8,499 nt of DNA from an uncultured Bacilli bacterium (GCA_947626215.1 CANQRJ010000056.1:1-8499); one strand, 5' to 3'; counted from the first letter of the stretch, positions 1-6,441 are shown. The notes: generated by a model from the sequence alone, not told the origin. Numbers and translations are program-made.

Positions 1-139
1 ATTTAGTAAATTTTTTTCCAAACTTGATTCTTATTGTTTTATCCTTATATTTCTTTTGCAATTGTCTTTCTTTTATTCTTCTAGCACGACGGCCTAAATT
101 TTGATTTTCTTCTATTTCTTTTTTTAATTCTTCACACAT
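1..139 (-). CDS. N-terminal part of an unrecognised basic protein, cut by the left edge
   Basis: An open frame of 46 codons reads leftward from ATG (139-137) to the window edge without a stop. An in-frame TAA lies about eight codons upstream, so this ATG is the only likely start. The visible peptide begins MCEELKKEIEENQNLGRRAR and goes on with many Lys/Arg residues. An acidic, helix-prone first 14 residues is followed by a strongly basic stretch, which could suit nucleic-acid or ribosome contact; that is inference only. An AGGTAGG stretch lies about 12 nt upstream, a rather long spacing for a Shine-Dalgarno site, and an extended -10 promoter lies further upstream. I do not recognise the family. 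The case for a gene rests on the promoter, the open frame and the ordinary AT-rich codon use; only part of the protein is visible. Confidence 0.5.
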   Translation of the reverse strand, partial: MCEELKKEIEENQNLGRRARRIKERQLQKKYKDKTIRIKFGKKFTK

Positions 140-152
140 ATTTTTAGATAAC

Positions 153-169
153 CTACCTTTTTATGGTAG
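153..169. repeat. Short inverted repeat at the leftward transcription start
   Basis: CTACC (153-157) and GGTAG (165-169) form a perfect 5-bp dyad with a 7-nt AT-rich centre. The dyad lies immediately downstream of the minus-strand -10 box, over the expected start site and the AGGTAGG ribosome-binding stretch. It could be an operator, or a 5' hairpin that hides the ribosome site. It is short enough to be chance. Confidence 0.25.
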
Positions 170-170
170 T

Positions 171-179
171 ATTATATCA
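171..179 (-). promoter_or_regulatory. Extended -10 promoter of the leftward gene
   Basis: Read on the minus strand, this is TGATATAAT: a perfect TATAAT preceded by the TGN extension. No good -35 hexamer sits 16-18 bases upstream, as is common for extended -10 promoters. Transcription would start near 164, about 25 nt before the ATG at 139. The promoter is divergent from the typA promoter about 65 bp away. Confidence 0.55.
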
Positions 180-205
180 AATTTTCTTTGCGAAGAAATT
201 TTTTT
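179..205 (+). other. Hairpin with a TGCG loop and T-tract between divergent promoters
   Basis: TTTCTT (183-188) and AAGAAA (193-198) pair around the tetraloop TGCG (a UNCG-type loop in RNA). AAA/TTT pairing extends the stem past one bulged T, and a T-run follows to 205. It has the form of a weak rightward intrinsic terminator. It lies just upstream of the leftward gene's promoter and before typA, so its most plausible use would be to stop stray rightward transcription. The stem is AT-rich, so confidence is low. Confidence 0.2.
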
Positions 206-242
206 AAAATTTACTCTTTTTTGCTGTTTTTTTAACTTTTAC

Positions 243-271
243 TTGCAAATTCCACTGTTTTGTTGTATTAT
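243..271 (+). promoter_or_regulatory. typA promoter
   Basis: TTGCAA (243-248) and TATTAT (266-271) are separated by exactly 17 bp, a good sigma-A-type pair. The 60 bases upstream are rich in T-runs and A-runs, as in UP-like elements. The predicted start is near 278, giving a leader of about 25 nt. Confidence 0.65.
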
Positions 272-288
272 CGTAAAAGTGATTTGTG

Positions 289-296
289 AAGGGGAG
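289..296 (+). promoter_or_regulatory. Ribosome-binding site that fixes the typA start
   Basis: AAGGGGAG sits 7 nt before the ATG at 304. The same bases would be coding if the in-frame GTG at 286 were used. The site therefore argues for ATG 304 as the true start. The protein from that ATG begins MDKIINIAVV, at the usual distance from the GTPase P-loop. Confidence 0.8.
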
Positions 297-303
297 ATTT
301 TAT

Positions 304-2109
304 ATGGACAAAATAATTAATATAGCAGTCGTAGCCCATGTAGATGCCGGGAAAAGTACTTTAGTAGATGCTTTATTAGAACAAAATGGAGCTTTTCATG
401 AACATGAAGAAATTGTTGATTGTGTGATGGATAGTGATACGATTGAAAGAGAAAGAGGAATTACTATCTATTCTAAAAACTGTTCTATTCGTTATAAAGA
501 TTATAAAATTAATATTGTAGATACACCAGGTCATGCCGATTTTTCAAGTGAAGTAGAACGTGTTATAAAAACTGTTGATACGGTTGTTTTAATCGTGGAT
601 TCTGCAGAAGGTCCTATGCCTCAAACAAGATTTGTGTTAAAAAAAGCCTTAGAACAAAATTTAAAACCTATTTTATTTATTAATAAAATTGATAAATCAA
701 ATGCTCGTCCTTTAGAAGTAGTGGATATGACTTTTAATTTATTTATGGAATTAAATGCTACAGATGAACAACTTGATTTTCCTATTATATATGGAATTGC
801 AAGAGAAGGAATTGCACAATATAGTTTAGATGAAAAGGGAACGGATATTTCTCCTCTTTTAGAAACCATTTTAAAACAAGTAGAGCCTTATAAAGGAAGT
901 GAAACGGATCCTTTACAACTTCAAATCAGTAACTTAGAATACGATAACTTTTTAGGTCGTTTAGGAGTAGGTCGTATTACAAGAGGAGTTGTAAAAGTTG
1001 GAGAAACTGTTTCTTTAGTAAAAAATGATGGAAAAGAAGAAACATTCCGAATTTCAAAGCTTTTTGTGAATGAAGGAATTCGAAGAGTAGAAAAAGAAAA
1101 AGTTTATTATGGAGATATTGTTACCATTGTTGGATGTTCTGATATTTCCATTGGAGATACTGTTTGTGATAAAGATCATCCAGAAGGATTGCCACCTATT
1201 CTTATTGAAAAACCAACTCTATCGATGAATTTTTTAGTAAATGATGGACCATTTGTTGGAAAAAGTGGAAAATTTTTAACAACAAGACATATTAAAGAAA
1301 GATTAGAAAGAGAATTGCAAACCAATGTGGGACTTTTAGTAGAACCTTTACCTGATTCTGATGGATATAAAGTAAGTGGGCGAGGAGAACTTCATTTATC
1401 TATCTTACTAGAAAACATGAGAAGAGAAGGTTATGAACTTTGTGTATCGAAGCCTGAAGTATTAATGGAAGAAAAAGATGGCAAAAAATATGAACCTTTT
1501 GAGAAAGTGATTATTAATTGCCCAAGTGAATATCAAGGAACTGTAATCAGTGATTTACAAGAAAGAAAAGCAACGTTAGAAGTAGTATCCACAAATGAGG
1601 ATGGTTATGCACATTTAGAGTTTTTAGCGCCTACAAGAGGTTTAATTGGTTATAGAAGTGCGTTTATCACGAATACCAAAGGTGAAGGGATTATGATTCG
1701 AAGTTTTGAAGATTATAAACCTTATGTTGGACCTATTGAAGGAAGAAAAAATGGCGTTATGGTTTCGATGGAACAAGGAAAAGCGTTAGGATTTTCTCTT
1801 TGGAATTTACAAGAACGTGGAACTTTAATTATTGAGCCTGCTACCGATGTTTATGTTGGAATGATTGTGGGAATTCATAATCGAGATAATGATTTAGATG
1901 TGAATCCTTGTAAAAATAAAAATCTTACAAATACAAGAGCAAGTGGGTCCGATGAGGCTATCAACTTAACAAAAGCAAGAGTGTTCTCATTAGAAGAAGC
2001 CCTAGAGTTTATTGAAAGTGATGAATACGTTGAAGTTACACCAAGTGATATTCGTTTAAGAAAAGCTATATTAGATCCAAAAATGCGTTTTAGAAATAAT
2101 AGAAAGTAA
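304..2109 (+). CDS. typA: Translational GTPase TypA/BipA
   Basis: A ribosome-associated GTPase of the EF-G/LepA superfamily. Known members bind the 70S ribosome near the A site and support 50S assembly and growth under stress. The 601-residue product has the normal family length and all GTPase boxes: P-loop AHVDAGKST (11-19), RERGIT (49-54), DTPGH (73-77) and NKID (127-130). After it come the beta-barrel domain II, the EF-G-like domains (SGRGELHLSILLENMRREGYEL and following) and the TypA-specific C-terminal domain, with NLTNTRASGSDEA and the EYVEVTPSDIRLRK tail. The last two separate it from EF-G, LepA and tetracycline-protection proteins. The P-loop reads DAGKS where the best-known TypA proteins have DHGKT, and HADFSSEVER replaces HADFGGEVER. 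I believe this is a known clostridial/fusobacterial-type variant. The gene has its own promoter and terminator, so it is probably monocistronic. Confidence 0.96.
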   Translation: MDKIINIAVVAHVDAGKSTLVDALLEQNGAFHEHEEIVDCVMDSDTIERERGITIYSKNCSIRYKDYKINIVDTPGHADFSSEVERVIKTVDTVVLIVDSAEGPMPQTRFVLKKALEQNLKPILFINKIDKSNARPLEVVDMTFNLFMELNATDEQLDFPIIYGIAREGIAQYSLDEKGTDISPLLETILKQVEPYKGSETDPLQLQISNLEYDNFLGRLGVGRITRGVVKVGETVSLVKNDGKEETFRISKLFVNEGIRRVEKEKVYYGDIVTIVGCSDISIGDTVCDKDHPEGLPPILIEKPTLSMNFLVNDGPFVGKSGKFLTTRHIKERLERELQTNVGLLVEPLPDSDGYKVSGRGELHLSILLENMRREGYELCVSKPEVLMEEKDGKKYEPFEKVIINCPSEYQGTVISDLQERKATLEVVSTNEDGYAHLEFLAPTRGLIGYRSAFITNTKGEGIMIRSFEDYKPYVGPIEGRKNGVMVSMEQGKALGFSLWNLQERGTLIIEPATDVYVGMIVGIHNRDNDLDVNPCKNKNLTNTRASGSDEAINLTKARVFSLEEALEFIESDEYVEVTPSDIRLRKAILDPKMRFRNNRK

Positions 2110-2127
2110 GAAAAAGATAGAAATTTT

Positions 2128-2154
2128 AAGGAATAAGTAGCATTATTCTTTTTT
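2128..2154 (+). terminator. Intrinsic terminator after typA
   Basis: AAGGAATAA (2128-2136) pairs with TTATTCTTT (2143-2151) through nine pairs including one G-T wobble. The loop is 6 nt (GTAGCA) and a T-rich tail continues to 2160. It starts 18 nt after the typA stop, which separates typA from the following operon. Confidence 0.65.
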
Positions 2155-2181
2155 CTTCTTTCAAAATCTATAAAAGTAAGG

Positions 2182-2187
2182 TATAAT
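2182..2187 (+). promoter_or_regulatory. -10 box of the membrane-protein operon
   Basis: There is a perfect TATAAT 20 bp before the ATG at 2208. The best -35 candidate, TTTCAA at 2159-2164 with 17-bp spacing, matches only about half of the consensus. The promoter may be weak or need an activator. The resulting leader is very short (about 13 nt) and still holds the AGGTGA ribosome site. Its position right after the typA terminator supports it as the operon start. Confidence 0.5.
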
Positions 2188-2207
2188 AGTATCGAAAAGG
2201 TGAATGT

Positions 2208-2699
2208 ATGAAAAAAATAAAAGAAATGTGGTCAAATAATCGAGTTTTATTAATATTAGGCACAATTGTACTTATTTGTTTTATCATTGTCGCGGTTGTC
2301 TGTGTGAATATGTTTTTTGGAGGATCTTCTTCTCCTTATGGAGATCGACTTGATGGAATGGAAGAACATGCTTTAAAAGAGGAAGATCGAAATGCAATTA
2401 TTTCTAAATTACAAGAAAATGATGTTGTAACGAAAGAAGAGGTAAGAACTCAAGGAAAAATTATCTATATTCGTATTGAGTTTACTAATGCTAGCTTAGA
2501 TCTTGCTAAACAAATTGCCGCGTCTACTTTAGAAGTGATTAATGATGATTATAAAAGTGTCTATGATATTCATTATACTTTATATAGTGAAAAAACAGAG
2601 ACACAAGCAGGTTTTACCGTAATGGGTGCTAAAAATATTAATCGTGATGCCGTTGTATGGAATAATAATAATCCAGTACCTGAAAAAACAGAGGAGTAG
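2208..2699 (+). CDS. Single-pass membrane protein of unknown function
   Basis: The 163-residue product has a short basic cytoplasmic start (MKKIKEMWSNNR) and one hydrophobic helix at about 13-36. An extracytoplasmic domain of about 125 residues follows. There is no lipobox and no clear signal-peptidase site, so it should stay anchored. The outer part begins with a Ser/Gly linker, then an acidic helix-prone segment (LDGMEEHALKEEDRNAIISK), and then a segment that looks alpha/beta. It ends in an Asn/Pro/Glu-rich tail. I recognise no family. AGGTGA lies about 6 nt before the ATG. The gene ends 6 bp before the sensor-like gene, and GAGGAG (2691-2696), the next ribosome site, overlaps its last codons. 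The two are therefore surely co-transcribed and may act together at the membrane. Codon use matches the neighbours. Confidence 0.8.
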   Translation: MKKIKEMWSNNRVLLILGTIVLICFIIVAVVCVNMFFGGSSSPYGDRLDGMEEHALKEEDRNAIISKLQENDVVTKEEVRTQGKIIYIRIEFTNASLDLAKQIAASTLEVINDDYKSVYDIHYTLYSEKTETQAGFTVMGAKNINRDAVVWNNNNPVPEKTEE

Positions 2700-2705
2700 T
2701 GAATT

Positions 2706-4727
2706 ATGAAAAAGAAAAAAGGTCTTGTGATAGCCCTTATTAGTTTAATTGTTATTGTTGGTGGAGTTCTTTTCTTTATTTTTAGAGATTCCAGTACAAA
2801 GTTAAGTTCTTTGGAAAGAAAATGGATTAGTGATAATGAATCTAAAGTTCAAAATGTTACAGTGATTAATAATAGTAATATTTTTGGAAATTTAGGTGAA
2901 GGTGTTTATTACTCTTATCTAAATGATTTTATGAAAGAATATAATTTAAAATTAAACAATATTACTATGAATCGAAATGAATCAAGTTCGGGAATTATTT
3001 TTAATGTTGGAAATCAAATGCCTGAAAATTCTTTTCTATTTTATGAAGATCATTTTGTATTAGTAAGTACTTCAAAAGAATTGATATCTTCTTCAAAAAA
3101 TATTACGAATAAAAAAATAGGAATTTTAGAAAAGGATTCTAATTATGTAAAAAATTATTTAAAGGCAACTACGAATACTTTTACTGTCTTTAATACAGAG
3201 ACTGAGTTATGGAATGCTTTATCAGATGGAACGGTTACACATGTTATTGTTCCTCGTATTGAATATCTTTCTAAAATTTTATCTAAAAATTATTTTATTA
3301 ATTATCATTTTAGTGATTTAAAGAGATATTATTTTGTGGAGGATTCTTCTAATAGTACTTTATTTGGTATTATGAAAAAGTATTCAATTAAATGGTTAAA
3401 GAATTCTTTTGTAGAAAATTTTAATACAGAAGAACGTGCGCTTTTCCAAAGTAGTTTAAATATTAGTGATAAAGATTTAGCTAATTTACAAAAATCAAAT
3501 ATTGTTTATGGTTATAAAGTCCATACTCCTTATGAAGTTTATGGAGACCGTGCGTTTGGTGGAATTTTTGCCAAATATTTAAAAACTTTTTCTGATTTTG
3601 CCGGAGTGGAAATTAAATATAGCAAATATAATAATGAGAAAAAGATGGTAAAAGATTTAAACAATAATAAAATTACAATGTATGCAAACTATGATTCTTC
3701 TATGAATAATGGAACGATTGTAGATACTTTTATTCCACTTACTTATGATGTTATTGCTCATGAATCTAATGAGGTTGTCATTGAATCGAAAGAAACTCTT
3801 AAAAATTATACGTTATATGTTGAGGAAAACACTCTCTTATATCAAAATTTAGCAAGTGTAGAAGGACTACAATTAAAAACTTATAAAGCAAGTAAAATTG
3901 AAGATGTTCTTCGTGATAAAAAGGCTCTTCTTGCTATGGATAAAAATGTGACGACATTCTTACAAAAATCTATTTTAAATCGTCATACCGTTCGTTATGA
4001 AGAGACTCTTCCTGTTACTTATGCTATTCGTTCTTTAGGAAGTGATACATTAAATACTTTATTAAGTAAATATATGAATTCTGTAGATCCTCATGAATTT
4101 ATTACTTCTGGTTATTACAGTGCCGTAGAAACTGAATCTCGTGGTTCTATTATGAATTCTATTGCGAAATATGCTTTATATGGTGTATTAATTATCGGAA
4201 TTATATTACTTTTAATTTATCGCTCTAGTAAAAAAGTTAGAATGCAGAAAAAAGTTAAAAAAGAAGATCGTTTAAAATATATTGACCAATTAACTTCTTT
4301 AAAAAATCGAAATTATTTGAATGAAAATATGTCTAGTTGGAATAAAAATACGATTTATCCACAAAGTATTATTATGATTGACTTAGATAAAGTACAAGAA
4401 ATTAATGATACCTTAGGTTATGAAGAAGGAGATCGTCAGATTAAATCGGCTGCTAATAGTTTAATTAAAACTCAATTAGATAATACGGATATTATTCGAA
4501 CAAATGGAAATGAATTTGTTGTTTATTTAGTCGGTTATAATCAAAAACAAATTACAAGTTATTTGAATAAACTTAAAAAAGAATTTAAGAGTCTTCCATA
4601 TGACTATGGTGTTACTGTTTCTTATAGTATGATAGAAACAAATTTAAAATCTATTGAAGATGCCTTAAATGAGTGTATTGAAGATATTAAAAAACAAAAA
4701 GAGAATAAAAAGGAAGAAGAAAAATGA
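2706..4727 (+). CDS. Membrane receptor-like protein: two solute-binding-like modules plus degenerate GGDEF domain
   Basis: The 673-residue product has an N-terminal membrane helix (7-26). Next are two extracytoplasmic modules at about 45-260 and 264-470. The second shows the SBP_bac_3-like pattern NIVYGYKVHTPYEVYGD...GIFAKYLKTFSDFAGVEI, as in sensor kinases of the EvgS type; the first is more divergent. A second helix (489-505), a basic linker and a cytoplasmic GGDEF domain (about 520-660) follow. In the GGDEF domain, DQLTSLKNRNYL, the metal-site Asp in IDLD (D559) and IND (567-568) are kept. The signature itself reads NGNEF (600-604), so the third acidic residue, needed for diguanylate cyclase activity, is Asn. 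No RxxD inhibitory site precedes it. I infer a sensor whose output domain binds nucleotide or a partner rather than making c-di-GMP. Its TGA stop overlaps the next start as ATGA, which suggests translational coupling. Confidence 0.85.
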   Translation: MKKKKGLVIALISLIVIVGGVLFFIFRDSSTKLSSLERKWISDNESKVQNVTVINNSNIFGNLGEGVYYSYLNDFMKEYNLKLNNITMNRNESSSGIIFNVGNQMPENSFLFYEDHFVLVSTSKELISSSKNITNKKIGILEKDSNYVKNYLKATTNTFTVFNTETELWNALSDGTVTHVIVPRIEYLSKILSKNYFINYHFSDLKRYYFVEDSSNSTLFGIMKKYSIKWLKNSFVENFNTEERALFQSSLNISDKDLANLQKSNIVYGYKVHTPYEVYGDRAFGGIFAKYLKTFSDFAGVEIKYSKYNNEKKMVKDLNNNKITMYANYDSSMNNGTIVDTFIPLTYDVIAHESNEVVIESKETLKNYTLYVEENTLLYQNLASVEGLQLKTYKASKIEDVLRDKKALLAMDKNVTTFLQKSILNRHTVRYEETLPVTYAIRSLGSDTLNTLLSKYMNSVDPHEFITSGYYSAVETESRGSIMNSIAKYALYGVLIIGIILLLIYRSSKKVRMQKKVKKEDRLKYIDQLTSLKNRNYLNENMSSWNKNTIYPQSIIMIDLDKVQEINDTLGYEEGDRQIKSAANSLIKTQLDNTDIIRTNGNEFVVYLVGYNQKQITSYLNKLKKEFKSLPYDYGVTVSYSMIETNLKSIEDALNECIEDIKKQKENKKEEEK

Positions 4728-5563
4728 AATTATTAGAGAAAGCAAAAAATGTTTTTGGTCGGTTATGGAAGTTACTTAGAAAAAGTCAAATGCTAATCCT
4801 ACCAGGACAACTTGCTTTCTTTTTTTTACTTGCCGTCGTTCCTATGGTGACTTTAATTATTTATGGTGCGACTTTTTTCCATGTTTCTTTTGACTTTTTT
4901 GGTAATTTTTTACAAAAAGCTTTTGGAAGTGAGATTAGGAGTTTAGTGATGCCGATTATTGAAGATATTCAATTTGGCCCTCAGTTTTTCATCCCCTTTT
5001 GTGTTTCCTTCGTGGCCGCGTCATCGGGTGCCAATTCCATTATTGTCACTTCGAATCAACTTTATGAGTGTGAGAATTCTGGTTATTTTAAAAGAATGAT
5101 TAAATCTTTTATTATGACATTCATTTTTATATTACTTATTCTATTTTTATTGGTGGTTCCTGCTTTTGGGGATAAATTTATTGAACTTATAAAGTACGTT
5201 AATATGAATGAAACGGTTACTTTTGTGATTACTTTTTTCATTAATTTATCAAAAGGTCCTGTATCCTGGTTGTTAATTTTCCTATTAATTAAGATTATTT
5301 ATACTTTAGCCCCTGATCGAAATGTACCAAGTTCTGCGACTACGAAAGGGGCAATCTTTACTACTTTAGGTTTTGTTATTTCAACAGGTGTTTATTCTTT
5401 TTATGTGAATCATATAGCTCATTATGATATTTTATATGGTGGACTTTCTCATTTTGTTGTTTTGATGCTTTGGTTTTACATCATTGCTTATGTGATTGTT
5501 ATTGCCATTGCTATTAATGCCGAAGAAGCTTCTCGTTTGGAAAAAATAGGAATGATAAAATAA
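4724..5563 (+). CDS. YihY/BrkB-family integral membrane protein
   Basis: The 279-residue product has about six hydrophobic helices (roughly 28-52, 82-108, 124-148, 160-192, 207-230 and 237-266). The family was once annotated as RNase BN or as virulence factor BrkB, but these are polytopic membrane proteins without an established reaction. Family marks are GQLAFFFLLAVVP (28-40) near the N-terminus, SGANSIIVTSNQLYE in the second helix region, the soluble link APDRNVPSSATTKGA, and LYGGLSHFVVLMLWFYIIAY with the closing INAE in the last helix. The length is ordinary for the family. The start overlaps the upstream stop by four bases (ATGA), and AGGAAG at 4711-4716 is the ribosome site. Co-expression with the receptor-like protein suggests a shared envelope role, but no substrate can be inferred. 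Transcription probably ends at the terminator at 5664-5695. Confidence 0.88.
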   Translation: MKLLEKAKNVFGRLWKLLRKSQMLILPGQLAFFFLLAVVPMVTLIIYGATFFHVSFDFFGNFLQKAFGSEIRSLVMPIIEDIQFGPQFFIPFCVSFVAASSGANSIIVTSNQLYECENSGYFKRMIKSFIMTFIFILLILFLLVVPAFGDKFIELIKYVNMNETVTFVITFFINLSKGPVSWLLIFLLIKIIYTLAPDRNVPSSATTKGAIFTTLGFVISTGVYSFYVNHIAHYDILYGGLSHFVVLMLWFYIIAYVIVIAIAINAEEASRLEKIGMIK

Positions 5564-5566
5564 AAT
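5537..5566 (+). promoter_or_regulatory. Candidate promoter for the 5573-5695 RNA
   Basis: TTGGAA (5537-5542) and TAAAAT (5561-5566) are 18 bp apart, inside and just after the end of the YihY gene. They match 4 of 6 and 5 of 6 consensus bases. Transcription would start near 5573, just before the folded segment. In such AT-rich DNA a match of this quality can arise by chance. The element could instead be the 3' end of the operon transcript. Confidence 0.35.
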
Positions 5567-5586
5567 AGAAAAGGAATAATAAGGAT

Positions 5587-5655
5587 ATGCACACCAGTAT
5601 TAATCGTGCATTTTACTTTGACCGCATATTGAAGAGATTATGGGCTCAAAATTAA
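5587..5655 (+). CDS. Possible 22-residue small ORF inside the structured segment
   Basis: ATG at 5587 opens 22 codons ending in TAA (5653-5655). The peptide begins MHTSINRAFYFD and ends RLWAQN; it is basic and aromatic-rich and has no membrane helix. AAGGA occurs 11 nt upstream (5571-5575) and again only 1 nt upstream (5581-5585), so neither is ideally placed. Codons such as CAC, ACC, TAC, GAC and CGC are C-ending, unlike the A/T-ending preference of the neighbouring genes. The same bases make up the inverted repeats, so codon choice may simply reflect RNA pairing. It could be a leader peptide or small protein, but chance is quite possible at this length. Confidence 0.2.
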   Translation: MHTSINRAFYFDRILKRLWAQN

Positions 5656-5663
5656 TACTGAAA

Positions 5664-5695
5664 CAGGAAAATAAGTTCACTTTTCCTGCTTTTTT
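5664..5695 (+). terminator. Strong intrinsic terminator before rlmB
   Basis: CAGGAAAA (5664-5671) pairs perfectly with TTTTCCTG (5681-5688) around a 9-nt loop and is followed by C and six T residues (5690-5695). It ends the YihY operon and/or the candidate RNA. The rlmB promoter begins only 7 bp later, so the two transcription units are clearly separate. Confidence 0.85.
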
Positions 5696-5701
5696 ATTTG
5701 C

Positions 5702-5730
5702 TTGCATCACAAACAAAAGTATTGTATAAT
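5702..5730 (+). promoter_or_regulatory. Promoter of the rlmB-sigH-like operon
   Basis: TTGCAT (5702-5707) and a perfect TATAAT (5725-5730) are spaced by 17 bp, the best promoter in the window. The start is expected near 5737, leaving a leader of about 24 nt that contains GAGGTG (5748-5753), 7 nt before the rlmB ATG. Confidence 0.8.
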
Positions 5731-5760
5731 AACATTGTTTAAAAAAAGAGGTGTTAATTT

Positions 5761-6441
5761 ATGCTAGCATACGGAAAAAATGTTTTATATATGACGAATC
5801 CTAAAGAAATTCGTAAAGTTTATGTTAGTAAAATGAAAAAAGATAATGAGTTATTTGCTTATTTAAAGGAAAATAAAATTCAATATCTTTTGGTGGAACC
5901 TAATGTTTTAGATAAAATGTGTAAGCAAAATCATCAAGGAATTTTGTTTGAACGAAATGATTTTGTCTATTCCTCTTTAGAATCTCTTTTTGATGAAGAT
6001 TTTATTGTTTTGTTAGATCATTTAGAAGATCCTCATAACTTTGGAGCTATTATTCGAACAGCCGAGGCGGCAGGAGTGAAATCCATTATTATCCCTAAAG
6101 ATCGAAGTGTTGAAGTTACAGATACAGTTATGAAAACGAGTGTGGGGACGACTTCTAATGTGAAAATTGTGAAAGTTACCAATCTTGTGGACGCTATTCG
6201 AAAATTAAAAGAAAAAGACTTTTTTATTTATGGATCTGCTATGGATGGAAGAGATATGAATCAAATTCATTTTTCTGGAAAGATCGTTTTAGTAATTGGA
6301 AATGAAGGAAAAGGAATGAGCCAGTTGGTACGTAAAAACTGTGATGAAATTGTTTCAATTCCGATGGTTGGAAAAGTGAATAGTTTAAATGCCTCTGTTG
6401 CGTCTGGAATTCTTATTTATAAAATGGGAGGTCTTTCATGA
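5761..6441 (+). CDS. rlmB: 23S rRNA (guanosine-2'-O)-methyltransferase, TrmH/SpoU family (RlmB)
   Basis: A SPOUT-class enzyme that transfers a methyl group from S-adenosylmethionine to a ribose 2'-OH. The E. coli relative modifies G2251 in the 23S rRNA P-loop. The 226-residue product begins with the small RNA-binding domain (YGKNVLYMT at the start, HQGI at 58-61). The knotted catalytic domain follows. Its three motifs are intact: DPHNFGAIIRTAEA with N93 and R99, LVIGNEGKGM (177-186), and IPMVGKVNSLNASVA (200-214) with N210. The length is slightly below the usual 240-250, mostly through short N-terminal loops. The next gene starts within its stop (ATGA). Position next to a SigH-like gene matches Bacillus yacO, which supports RlmB over other TrmH paralogs. 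The exact target nucleotide is inferred. Confidence 0.92.
   Translation: MLAYGKNVLYMTNPKEIRKVYVSKMKKDNELFAYLKENKIQYLLVEPNVLDKMCKQNHQGILFERNDFVYSSLESLFDEDFIVLLDHLEDPHNFGAIIRTAEAAGVKSIIIPKDRSVEVTDTVMKTSVGTTSNVKIVKVTNLVDAIRKLKEKDFFIYGSAMDGRDMNQIHFSGKIVLVIGNEGKGMSQLVRKNCDEIVSIPMVGKVNSLNASVASGILIYKMGGLS

Larger units (their letters stand above)
5573..5695 (+). ncRNA. Candidate structured RNA with pseudoknot, class unknown
   Basis: Three sets of pairing combine in this gene-free segment. CAGTATTAAT (5595-5604) pairs perfectly with ATTAATACTG (5651-5660). Directly inside, TTTGA (5617-5621) pairs with TCAAA (5646-5650) and, past single mismatches, CATA (5625-5628) with TATG (5639-5642), so the two helices can stack. 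ATGCAC (5587-5592), just 5' of the first helix, is perfectly complementary to GTGCAT (5606-5611), which lies in the 12-nt bulge between the helices. That makes a pseudoknot, or else an alternative hairpin exclusive with the long helix. An intrinsic terminator follows. It could be a small RNA, a 3'-UTR element of the YihY operon, or a regulatory leader. I compared it mentally with common riboswitches, SRP RNA, T-boxes and self-cleaving ribozymes and found no match. The folding is by eye only. Confidence 0.45.

Noticed and set aside
286..303. GTG at 286 as the typA start, adding six residues
   Set aside because: The added codons are the ribosome-binding site itself (AAGGGGAG), and ATG 304 has ideal spacing and gives the usual TypA N-terminus.
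621..869. 82-codon open frame on the minus strand
   Set aside because: It lies wholly inside typA on the opposite strand, has no ribosome site or family-like features, and is a shadow of a strongly conserved gene.
304..2109. Tetracycline ribosomal-protection protein (suggested by the DAGK P-loop)
   Set aside because: The length of about 600 and the TypA-specific C-terminal motifs identify TypA; the TetM-type C-terminal domain is absent.
5595..5660. The 10-bp inverted repeats as ends of a tiny mobile element (MITE)
   Set aside because: The spacing is only 46 bp, no target-site duplication flanks them, and the inner bases continue the pairing, which suits an RNA fold better.
5664..5760. Attenuator or 23S-methyl-type leader controlling rlmB in cis
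   Set aside because: A near-consensus promoter starts at 5702, downstream of the terminator, so the structured RNA is not an obligatory leader of rlmB. Minor read-through control cannot be excluded.
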